NCBI GenBank assembly: GCA_024636975.1
Contig: JAGXGA010000027.1
Span: 186,001-250,000 of the forward strand
Origin: Mariniphaga sp.
GTDB taxonomy: Bacteria; Bacteroidota; Bacteroidia; Bacteroidales; Prolixibacteraceae
DNA: 64,000 nt
Direction of reading: 5' to 3'
Under the pieces are notes generated by a model. It searched no databases. It worked only from the letters and a program-made list of their open reading frames with translations, and was not told the origin of the DNA. Shown in pieces: positions 36,199 through 44,491 of the stretch; the stretch's first letter is position 1; each line of letters begins with the position of its first letter. The position numbers and the translations under genes are program-made.

Positions 36199-36714
36199 AT
36201 GATTTCATAACTAATTGAAATTTATCTTTGTTGTTAGCGTTATAGCCTACCCGTTGAATCAGGTATGTTCTATTAAGTAAAATTCAAATTGGAAGCAGTG
36301 AAAGATGGTTATTATGTTTATCATATAGAGCTGGGGTCATTCAATTATAGTAGTATTATAATTTCTTTTAATGATTAATTCTCACTGATGCTTCAATCCG
36401 TAATGTTTTCCTTATCGATACAATCTTATTTTGATTCCATTCCGATTTTCTTTATTCTGATATTTGAACCCAAATCCATGTGGAGAAATATTATTTTATA
36501 TTTTTAGTTATCTGATAATTAATTTTGTAGTTGAAACTGTTACCTATTAATATTTAATTCTCAGTCAACAAATATTATTTCCGGCTTGTTGCTGAAAAAG
36601 CAGAAGGTGGAGGAATATTTAATTGAGATTTTTTTTGATTATTTGCCTAAAAAGTTTTAATTTAATACAATATAAAAGTAATTATTCAAAGTTATCTTTT
36701 AAACTAATATAACA
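36199..36714. other. 516-base AT-rich gene-free region upstream of the TIGR03803-repeat gene
   Basis: The region holds no convincing frame on either strand. TAATTTTG at 36520-36527 fits a -7 box but is 187 bases from the next start and lacks a -33 TTG. The length could house a long leader for the large surface protein. Confidence 0.4.
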
Positions 36715-39700
36715 ATGCAAACACACACTAAACCCTTTTTACCTTTTTTAGTTTCCCTATTCATTTTTTTACTTTTTAATATTTCTGCAAAGGCCCAGGA
36801 ATTATGGGGTATGACCAAATATGGAGGTGAATATGAGAAAGGAGTAATTTTTAAAATGGATGAGAATGCGTCCAATCAGGAAGTGGTTTTTTCATTTGAA
36901 ACAGTTCAGAATCCTGAAGGTGGTCTTACCGAATATGAGAACGGTGATTTTTATGGATTAAGCAGCGGAGGAGGGAAGTATCATTTTGGAGTAATTTACA
37001 GATTTGAGCTGGAAGAAGGAAGATTCACTAAAATTCTTGATTTCGATGGTGAAGAAATGGGAAAGGAAGCCATTGACAGGATGATATATGCCTCGAACGG
37101 GAAAATGTATGGGACTACATTATATGGTGGAGTGCATGATAAAGGTGTTCTTTTTGAATTTGACCCACAAACAGAATCATTTAAAAAAATTATGGATTTT
37201 GATGGGCAGGATAAAGGTGCCGAACCCATGGGAACCTTATTGGAAGGAATTGACGGGAAACTTTATGGCACAACAGCATCGGGCGGAACAAATGATGATG
37301 GTGTTTTATTTTCTTATGATCTTTCTGCAAATGTGTTTGCAAAAGTATTTGATTTTGAAGGTATCGTATCAGGTGCTATGCCTGTAGGAAGCTTAATCCA
37401 AAAATCAGATGGTATAATATATGGCATGACCAAATGGGGAGGAGCCAATGATGATGGTGTCATTTTTAGATATGAGCCGGAATTAAGTCAATTCACAATA
37501 GTATTGGAATTTAATGGAACTGCAACCGGCCGAAATCCGGTTGCAGGTTTGACCGAAACCTCTAATGGTAAATTATATGGGTTGACACCCTATGGTGGTA
37601 ATTCAGATGTAGGGGTGTTGTTCGAGTACAATCCCCTGGAAAATATATTTACAAAAAAGATCGATTTCCCGGATGGAGGTACTGGGTTTTATCCGCAAAG
37701 TATTTTAATGGCTGCAAAAAATGACAAACTGTATGGACTTGTTGAGCCGGGACTGGATTATGGGGATTGGCTTTTTGAGTATGATCCTGAAAATAATACT
37801 TATTTTAGAAGCGAACCTATGTCGTTTCCACGAGCATCTTCTGTCTTTCTAAAATCCCTCATTCAGGCCTCAAATAATAAACTGTACTTCATTGTTAATT
37901 CATTGCGGAATGATGACAGGAATGAAAACAATTTATATGAATACGATCCATCCACTAATCAATTTACAAATCATTTCAGGTTTTCAGGAATTGAAACCGG
38001 TGAGTGGCCTCATGGTAGTCTTCATCAGGGGTCAAATGGTATGCTTTACGGAACAACTTATATTGGAGGGGCTTACCATAAGGGTGTGATCTTTAAGATT
38101 GACCCTGAAACCTATGACTTTACAAAGATGGTAGATTTTGAAGGAGATTCGAAAGGTGCAAAACCACATGGCGGAGTTATTCAGGCCGATAACCACAAAT
38201 TATATGGCATGACAAGCGAAGGTGGAGTGCACGATAAAGGGGTTATTTATGAAGTGGATCTGGTTTCTGAATCGTTTACCAGGCTTTTTGATTTTAATGG
38301 ACTAAATGGAGAGTATCCCAGTGGCGAATTTGCTAAAGGCACTAACGGCATGCTTTATGGAGTTACGGCTACAGGTGGTGCATATGGGAATGGTGTTTTA
38401 TTTGAATTTAATCCGCTAACTGGTTTTTTTACAAAAGTAGTTGATTTTGACGGAACGCAACTTGGTGAAAAACCTAATTCATATGCCTTGGTCGCAGCAT
38501 CCGATGGCAACATATATGGTACTACGCTTTTAGGTGGACTATCGGAAGAAGGGGTAATGTTTGAATACAATCCTGCAATCGCCAGCTTTCAAAAAGTTAT
38601 CGATTTCCAACAGGCTGTTACCGGGAGAGTGCCGGAGAACCTGGTTCAGGGGAATGACGGTATGCTTTATGGTCATGTTGCACCAGGTTTTATTGTAAAG
38701 ATAGATCCTTCCAGTTCACAAATAGCTAAAGTTTTGGATGATAGTTATATATTCAATCCGATTGCAGGTAAACTGCTGCAGGCATCAAACGGAAAGTTTT
38801 ATGGAATGGACCGCGGATTAATATGGTACAGGGCAACTGATTTTTTTGGAGGGATTCATGAATTTGATGTAGCAGGCGGAACTTATAACCTTATTATGGA
38901 ATTTAGCTGGACCAATGGTTCAAATCCCGAAAACTCCAGTCTGATTCAGCTTAAAAGTCTTGCTTTACCTGTAGCCCAATGTAAAAGCACAACTGTGTAT
39001 CTCGATGAAAACGGGCAGGCTATACTTCAACCGGCTGACATCGACGATGGAAGTACTGGTGTGGGAATTGAGCTTTCCCATAGCAAAAGCGACTTTACCT
39101 GTGAAGATGCCGGTGAAAACAATGTAATTCTGACCGCAACAGACGAAAACGGAAATACAACTACATGTACTGCAGTTGTTACAGTTGCAGATACCATAGC
39201 ACCAGAAGCGCTTTGCAGGAATATTGAAGTGTTCCTTGATGCAACAGGAAATGCCGAAATTGAAGCACAAGATGTGGATGATGGCTCCTCTGATGCTTGT
39301 GGTATTGAATCAATGACTTTGGATGTTACAACGTTTACCTGTGAAAATGCAGGGGAAAATTTAGTGGAGCTTACAGTTACCGACATTAACGGGAATACAT
39401 CATCCTGCATGGCAACCGTAACTGTTAAAGACTCCATTGCTCTCGGAGCCGTTTGTAAAGATATCGAAATATCGCTTGATGCTTCAGGTATGGCCGGTAT
39501 AGAAGTTAATGATATTGATAATGGTTCTGATGATGCATGTGGTATAGCTTCCATAACCATAAATAAGACATCATTCACTTGTGAGGATGTCGGAGAAAAT
39601 GCAGTTGAACTTACTGTGACCGATAACAATGGCAATTCATCATCCTGCACTGCAATGGTAACGGTTACCGATAATCAGGCTCCGGATATTTCCTGCACTT

Positions 39701-40512
39701 CCGGTTTGTCCAGGTATCTGGAACCTTACGAAGAGATATATTCTATAGAAGGTACGGAACTGGATGCAGTAGCTACAGATAATTGCCTGATTGAATCAAT
39801 GGAGTATATCATTAATGGAGATGGCGATAAAAACGGCACTTCACTGGCAGGCTTCGGCCTGGAAGCCGGAGTACATGAAATTGCCTGGCTGGCTGCTGAT
39901 GCCGGAGGAAATGAAACTTCCTGCCTAACAATTATTACCATTGAAAAAAGGCCGACGACATTAATGATCCTTGAAAATGAAATTGACCTTGAACAGAAAG
40001 TAATACATGTGGAAGCCCGGTTGATGGATGATCTCCTTGTTCAGGGAATAGAAGGAAAAGCACTGGTGTTTACAACTGATGACGCATCTGTGACAGCTGT
40101 GACCAATGAAAATGGAGTGGCAAACGTTTCCATTCCTGTTGAAGATGAACCGTCAGGTATATTCTCCCTTGAAGCCTCGTTTGACGAGGATGCTGCTTAT
40201 GCAGGGGCTCAGGCTGAATCGGAAATTGTAACAGGAACCGGCGATATTTTGGGTTCTGCTGTTAAGGTATACCCCAATCCATTTACCGAAAGGCTATACA
40301 TCGAATTCACTGCCATGGAATCGGCAGATGCCCGGATTGATTTATTTGATGCCGCAGGACGGTTGATAAAAAACATTTTTAATCAGCCGGTTACAGCGGG
40401 TAATTTTTACAAGGTTGAGTACAGTCCGCCCATTGAAAGCAGCAGCTTTTTTCTTTACAGGATGAAAATTGGCACAACTGTTCTAAATGGTAAAATTGTT
40501 TATGGGAAGTAA
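36715..40512 (+). CDS. Giant secreted TIGR03803-repeat protein with HYR/Ig-like domains and T9SS type A sorting domain
   Basis: A 1265-residue protein with signal peptide (LLFNISAKAQ). From about 36790 to 38980 lie some 14 repeats of ~51 residues with the core YGxTxxGGxxDxGVxFxxDP...FxKxxDFxG, the TIGR03803 (Gloeo/Verruco) type. Fourteen copies would fit two seven-bladed propellers, which is inference. Repeats 7, 8, 13 and 14 are diverged. Then come three to four HYR/Ig-like modules with DDGSSDACGI, FTCEDAGEN and LTVTDxNGNxSSC (38980-39960), one further Ig-like domain and a type A T9SS domain (VKVYPNPFTERLY... KIVYGK). It should be a surface-exposed or released protein. It stands alone with no enzyme domain seen. 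Confidence 0.92.
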   Translation: MQTHTKPFLPFLVSLFIFLLFNISAKAQELWGMTKYGGEYEKGVIFKMDENASNQEVVFSFETVQNPEGGLTEYENGDFYGLSSGGGKYHFGVIYRFELEEGRFTKILDFDGEEMGKEAIDRMIYASNGKMYGTTLYGGVHDKGVLFEFDPQTESFKKIMDFDGQDKGAEPMGTLLEGIDGKLYGTTASGGTNDDGVLFSYDLSANVFAKVFDFEGIVSGAMPVGSLIQKSDGIIYGMTKWGGANDDGVIFRYEPELSQFTIVLEFNGTATGRNPVAGLTETSNGKLYGLTPYGGNSDVGVLFEYNPLENIFTKKIDFPDGGTGFYPQSILMAAKNDKLYGLVEPGLDYGDWLFEYDPENNTYFRSEPMSFPRASSVFLKSLIQASNNKLYFIVNSLRNDDRNENNLYEYDPSTNQFTNHFRFSGIETGEWPHGSLHQGSNGMLYGTTYIGGAYHKGVIFKIDPETYDFTKMVDFEGDSKGAKPHGGVIQADNHKLYGMTSEGGVHDKGVIYEVDLVSESFTRLFDFNGLNGEYPSGEFAKGTNGMLYGVTATGGAYGNGVLFEFNPLTGFFTKVVDFDGTQLGEKPNSYALVAASDGNIYGTTLLGGLSEEGVMFEYNPAIASFQKVIDFQQAVTGRVPENLVQGNDGMLYGHVAPGFIVKIDPSSSQIAKVLDDSYIFNPIAGKLLQASNGKFYGMDRGLIWYRATDFFGGIHEFDVAGGTYNLIMEFSWTNGSNPENSSLIQLKSLALPVAQCKSTTVYLDENGQAILQPADIDDGSTGVGIELSHSKSDFTCEDAGENNVILTATDENGNTTTCTAVVTVADTIAPEALCRNIEVFLDATGNAEIEAQDVDDGSSDACGIESMTLDVTTFTCENAGENLVELTVTDINGNTSSCMATVTVKDSIALGAVCKDIEISLDASGMAGIEVNDIDNGSDDACGIASITINKTSFTCEDVGENAVELTVTDNNGNSSSCTAMVTVTDNQAPDISCTSGLSRYLEPYEEIYSIEGTELDAVATDNCLIESMEYIINGDGDKNGTSLAGFGLEAGVHEIAWLAADAGGNETSCLTIITIEKRPTTLMILENEIDLEQKVIHVEARLMDDLLVQGIEGKALVFTTDDASVTAVTNENGVANVSIPVEDEPSGIFSLEASFDEDAAYAGAQAESEIVTGTGDILGSAVKVYPNPFTERLYIEFTAMESADARIDLFDAAGRLIKNIFNQPVTAGNFYKVEYSPPIESSSFFLYRMKIGTTVLNGKIVYGK

Positions 40513-40547
40513 AAGATAAAACAGAATGATTGGTTTACTTTCAAAAT

Positions 40548-41963
40548 TTATTTGCCGTTGGCCTTGAGACTGACCATGACAGTATAGATCAAGATTTTAA
40601 AATCGACATACAGAGAGATGTTTTTCAGGTACATCATGTCGTAAGGTAGCCGTTCAAGCATTTCATTGAGATTAGAAGCATAACCATATTTTACCTGGCC
40701 CCATGATGTAATGCCGGGCCTGAGTTTATGAAGGTGGGTATAGTGAGGTGCTTTTTGTATGATTTGTTCGATAAAATACCGGCGTTCGGGGCGTGGCCCT
40801 ACCAACGACATGTCACCCATTATTACATTAAAAAACTGCGGAATTTCATCGAGATGCGTTTTCCTAAGGAAGCGGCCCACTTTGGTAATGCGTTCATCGT
40901 TTTCGAAAGAAAGGGCAGGAGTTCCGTTTTCAGCATCCAGAACCATACTCCGAAGCTTGTAAATTTTAAATGGTTTTCCAAAACGTCCGATGCGTTCCTG
41001 CTTATAAATCACAGGACCTTTCGATGAACGTTTTATCATGATGGCTAAAATGATAAATACCGGAAAGAAAAATATCACTGCAAAAATTGATAATACCACA
41101 TCCAGAAGGCGTTTCATATTTGCCTGCCAGGTAGGCATTAATCCATTTGATATTTTAATCAGCGGACTGCCGTAAATGCCATTGGTTTTAACAGTACCGG
41201 AAAGAAAATCATATAATTCGGGAATGCCCCAAATAGTTACCTGCTGATTTTCAAGTACAGTCAGTATGCTGTTTAGCTTCTCTTGTTCACGGGTTTCTAC
41301 TGCTATAATAACTTCCTCAATGTTGTTCTTTTGAATAATTTCGTTCAGGTTCCCCAGCTTACCAAGTTGGGGAAGGTATTGGTTAAGAATGCGGTCGTCA
41401 TTGTTTTCCACACCTACATAACCTGCAAATAGATTTCCGGCCGGATGTTTCTGATTGGCCATCTCCCTGAACAGCTTTTCTGCCTTCACATTGCTTCCGA
41501 TTAGCAGGGTATTGAATCCAATTTTCCGTTGATGAATGCGGTGGATAGTGCGTGTTGTTATCAGCAGGCGAAAGAGGTAAGTCAATCCAAAATGCAGTCC
41601 GAAAAGCGTAATAAACAACTGGTAGTAACTTTTATAACTTTCTACATAGTCATCCAGAATTAAAGCAAAAAATACAATCACCACCCCTGTCAGTGAAGTG
41701 ACAAACGTTTGTCCCAGTTCCAACAGACGGGACCTGCGGTAAATGTTGTCGTAAAAACCTGTAACATAATAAAACAAAATCCAAAATGCAGGTATCAAAA
41801 ACAAACCCAGGTAATATTGAGTAGTAAATTCTATAGGTATATCAATACCAAACCTCTGCGGTTCAATAACTGCTTTACGGTAAATGAAAAAAGCGGTCCA
41901 GCTAATGGCTGCAGCCAAAAAATCAAGGACCATGTATTTAATAACTTGCAGTTTTCTATTCAT
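40548..41963 (-). CDS. Polyprenyl-phosphate sugar phosphotransferase (WbaP/WcaJ-like)
   Basis: A 471-residue membrane enzyme that moves a sugar-1-phosphate (often glucose or galactose) from a UDP-sugar to undecaprenyl phosphate, starting exopolysaccharide repeats. Four N-terminal membrane segments, a Rossmann-like middle domain (NTLLIGSNVKAEKLF) and the C-terminal catalytic domain: KRLLDVVLS, GPVIYKQERIGRFGKPF, KLRSM, LRKTHLDEIPQFFNV and MSLVGPRPER. No other capsule genes lie beside it except a degenerate Gfo/Idh-like gene 98 bases upstream on the same strand. Confidence 0.93.
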   Translation of the reverse strand: MNRKLQVIKYMVLDFLAAAISWTAFFIYRKAVIEPQRFGIDIPIEFTTQYYLGLFLIPAFWILFYYVTGFYDNIYRRSRLLELGQTFVTSLTGVVIVFFALILDDYVESYKSYYQLFITLFGLHFGLTYLFRLLITTRTIHRIHQRKIGFNTLLIGSNVKAEKLFREMANQKHPAGNLFAGYVGVENNDDRILNQYLPQLGKLGNLNEIIQKNNIEEVIIAVETREQEKLNSILTVLENQQVTIWGIPELYDFLSGTVKTNGIYGSPLIKISNGLMPTWQANMKRLLDVVLSIFAVIFFFPVFIILAIMIKRSSKGPVIYKQERIGRFGKPFKIYKLRSMVLDAENGTPALSFENDERITKVGRFLRKTHLDEIPQFFNVIMGDMSLVGPRPERRYFIEQIIQKAPHYTHLHKLRPGITSWGQVKYGYASNLNEMLERLPYDMMYLKNISLYVDFKILIYTVMVSLKANGK

Positions 41964-42061
41964 TTCTTGACCGTTAAATTTGGTCGGGGCCTTCTTTTAA
42001 TCGCAATTGCTTACATTTAACGACTGATTATTTAATAAATTGCAATAAAAGTTAATTTTTT

Positions 42062-42928
42062 TTAATGTGAAGTATACCTGTTTAATCTTTCCTGAATCAC
42101 AGCTGCAGATTGCAAGGCATTGGAATAGGATTCAATATCGGTTGCAACTTTTCTTTTCTGAAGAATGGCATTTAAAAAAGAATCAGTTTCATCATCCTTA
42201 ACAAATTCAGATAAGTTAACCGAAAGATTATTTATAATGTTATTATCATTGATTAAATCAAACCCGGCAAAAAGATTGTTCATATAAATTTTAATTTCAA
42301 ACCGGTTGGAATTGTCACTTTTGCCATAATTGAGATTAATAATGGAACCGTCGCCATAATCGAGTTGCACATTTTGGAATATTGAATTTGCAGGCGCAGA
42401 ATTAAAAGATACTGCACCAATTTTTTTCGGTAAAGTTCCAGTCATATCTTTCAGCATTAAAAGCAATTGAAGCAAGGTGTTCTTTTCGGGAGCTGCACTG
42501 CTGAAATACTGAATATCGATATAAGCAGGCTTTTTTAAATTCTTAACCATCCACTGTACTGCAGGCATGTAATAAAAAGGATTGGCCACCTGTATAACTG
42601 TTTTTGCTTCCTGTGCCAGTTTTGCCAGCTGGTTTATTTCCCCAGGTGAAAGATCTGGATAACTGGCAGCAAAAAAATGTTTCGATTTTTTCACCATTTC
42701 ACATAATAAGCTGAAAGGCAGCAACGAAAATCTGTTGATGAATAATGCATCGGATCGTTCAATCAATTCAATCCGATTGAATTCAGGTGCCTGCAACCTG
42801 AAACTGCCCGGTTTAGGTTGTGTTCCTACCGATGATTTACCGGTGATATGTATCTCCGGATTTTTCTGTGCCTTGTGAGTGAAAGGCTCCAGTAATTTTA
42901 TGTCTCCTATTAATCCAACGTTCAGCAT
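42062..42928 (-). CDS. Degenerate Gfo/Idh/MocA-like protein
   Basis: A 289-residue protein with the outline of Gfo/Idh/MocA dehydrogenases: an N-terminal Rossmann-like start (MLNVGLIGDIKL), a middle LSPGEINQLAKLAQEAKTVIQVANPFYYMPAVQWM equivalent to the helix after the EKP motif, and a C-terminal sheet. Yet the glycine motif is poor (GLIGDIKLLEP) and the catalytic Lys of EKP is absent (ASYPDLSP at 88-95). It is probably not a normal NAD(P) dehydrogenase. I chose ATG 42928; the frame is open to 43030 but the extension has no likeness. The gene precedes the sugar transferase, suggesting a polysaccharide role. Confidence 0.65.
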   Translation of the reverse strand: MLNVGLIGDIKLLEPFTHKAQKNPEIHITGKSSVGTQPKPGSFRLQAPEFNRIELIERSDALFINRFSLLPFSLLCEMVKKSKHFFAASYPDLSPGEINQLAKLAQEAKTVIQVANPFYYMPAVQWMVKNLKKPAYIDIQYFSSAAPEKNTLLQLLLMLKDMTGTLPKKIGAVSFNSAPANSIFQNVQLDYGDGSIINLNYGKSDNSNRFEIKIYMNNLFAGFDLINDNNIINNLSVNLSEFVKDDETDSFLNAILQKRKVATDIESYSNALQSAAVIQERLNRYTSH

Positions 42929-43040
42929 GTCGCAAATATAAAAACTATGAACTCCCCTTTTTGGTCTTTGGGTAATGAATTTATCAACTTTATATGTTAA
43001 TATTGTAATTAAGGAACCCTGAACAATCAATTAGGTTCTG

Positions 43041-43048
43041 TATTTTTG
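43041..43048 (+). promoter_or_regulatory. Probable -7 box (TATTTTTG) for pcm
   Basis: It matches TAnnTTTG, 19 bases before the pcm start codon; no TTG at -33. Confidence 0.4.
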
Positions 43049-43067
43049 CATTTATAATTAGTGAATA

Positions 43068-43721
43068 ATGACGGGAAATGATGATATGAGGCATCAGGGA
43101 ATGCGAAAAAAACTGGTGGATGCTTTAAAAATTAAAGGGATAAAAGATGAAAAAGTACTGGCTGCTATTGGGAAAGTGCCACGACATCTGTTCATGGACA
43201 GTTCTTTTTTAAATTTTGCCTATAAAGACCAGGCTTTTCCTATAGGAGCCGGACAAACCATCTCTCAACCTTATACTGTTGCATTTCAAACCCATCTTTT
43301 ACAGGTTCAGGAGAATGAAAAAGTGCTGGAAGTAGGTACAGGTTCCGGATACCAGGCTGCGGTTCTCGTTGAATTAGGGGCAAGGGTTTTTACCATTGAA
43401 CGACAGAAAGAGTTGTTTCAGAAAGTGCAGTATTTTTTGCCTGAAATTGGTTACCAACCCGCTTTCTTCTTTGGTGACGGCTACGAAGGACTTCCCAATT
43501 TTGCACCCTTCGATAAAATTCTCGTTACAGCAGGTGCTTCCGATGTACCTCCCGCTCTTAAAGAACAACTTAAAATCGGAGGCAGGATGGTGATTCCTGT
43601 TGGGAATGAAACACGGCAGGAAATGATGGTTATTGTTCGGATTTCAGATGAAGAGTTTAAAACTGAAAAACATGGGGGATTTGTTTTTGTTCCTCTTTTA
43701 AAAGGAAAAGTAAATCATTAA
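43068..43721 (+). CDS. pcm: Protein-L-isoaspartate O-methyltransferase
   Basis: A 217-residue AdoMet enzyme that repairs isoaspartyl residues. PRHLFMDSSFLNFAYKDQAFPIG and QTISQPYTVAFQT form the substrate site, VLEVGTGSGYQAAVL the AdoMet motif I. Length is normal. It precedes an MBL hydrolase gene by 3 bases, forming a two-gene operon. Confidence 0.96.
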   Translation: MTGNDDMRHQGMRKKLVDALKIKGIKDEKVLAAIGKVPRHLFMDSSFLNFAYKDQAFPIGAGQTISQPYTVAFQTHLLQVQENEKVLEVGTGSGYQAAVLVELGARVFTIERQKELFQKVQYFLPEIGYQPAFFFGDGYEGLPNFAPFDKILVTAGASDVPPALKEQLKIGGRMVIPVGNETRQEMMVIVRISDEEFKTEKHGGFVFVPLLKGKVNH

Positions 43722-43724
43722 TGT

Positions 43725-44363
43725 ATGCTTAAGATTGAAAAGTTTGTCGTAAATCCCCTGCAGGAAAATTCTTATATTGTTTCTGATGAAACAGGACAAT
43801 GCATTTTTATTGATCCGGGATTTTATTTCGAAGAGGAATTCAAGGAAATTAAAGATTACCTGGCAGCCAATGATCTGAAACCTGAATTAATTGCAAATAC
43901 CCACTGTCATTTCGATCATATTATGGGTGTTGAATACGTGCGGGAAGAATTTGGTATCCCGTTTAAAGCCCATCCCGACGATGCGTTTTGGATTGCAAAT
44001 GCAGTTGAGCAGGGACAGTTGTTTGGCTTTAATATGAACGAGGTAAAAGCCCCCGATTCGTTTTTTCAGGAAAATGAAGAATTGAATTTCGGGAATACAT
44101 CATTTCAAATCATTCATGTACCGGGCCATTCACCCGGGCACGTTGTGTTTTACAACAAAGATGAAAAAGTTTTAATCGCTGGCGATGTGCTTTTTTACGG
44201 AAGTATTGGCCGGAGCGATTTACCTGGAGGCGATTACCAGCAACTGGTTTCCAACATTAAAAACAAATTGTTTCTGTTGCCCGATGAAACAATAGTATTT
44301 TGCGGCCACGGACCGGAAACTACCCTTGGATTTGAAAAAAAATCCAACCCTTTTCTAACCTAA
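43725..44363 (+). CDS. MBL-fold hydrolase, glyoxalase II-like
   Basis: A 212-residue protein of the glyoxalase II-like MBL subgroup, with THCHFDHIMG as metal motif, HVPGHSPGH, AGDVLF and CGHGPETT carrying the other ligands. It hydrolyses thioesters or related esters; hydroxyacylglutathione is unlikely in this phylum, so the substrate is open. It follows pcm by 3 bases. Confidence 0.92.
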   Translation: MLKIEKFVVNPLQENSYIVSDETGQCIFIDPGFYFEEEFKEIKDYLAANDLKPELIANTHCHFDHIMGVEYVREEFGIPFKAHPDDAFWIANAVEQGQLFGFNMNEVKAPDSFFQENEELNFGNTSFQIIHVPGHSPGHVVFYNKDEKVLIAGDVLFYGSIGRSDLPGGDYQQLVSNIKNKLFLLPDETIVFCGHGPETTLGFEKKSNPFLT

Positions 44364-44491
44364 TCAAATGTGCGGGAAACTTTAAAAAATCCTCCTTCAT
44401 ATGGTATTGGTGACAGATATTGGTTTAAAATCATTTTTTACCCACGAGCTTAAGTTTATACTTGCAAACAATTAATCAAAATAACAGGCAG

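Noticed and set aside
39027-39650. Long minus-strand frame (about 207 codons) within the giant T9SS gene
   Set aside because: It is the antisense of the repeated HYR modules; low-complexity Ser/Val-rich sequence without start context.
40507-40540. AAGTAAA...TTTACTT inverted repeat between two convergent genes
   Set aside because: Weak AT-only stem with a 20-base loop; not called.
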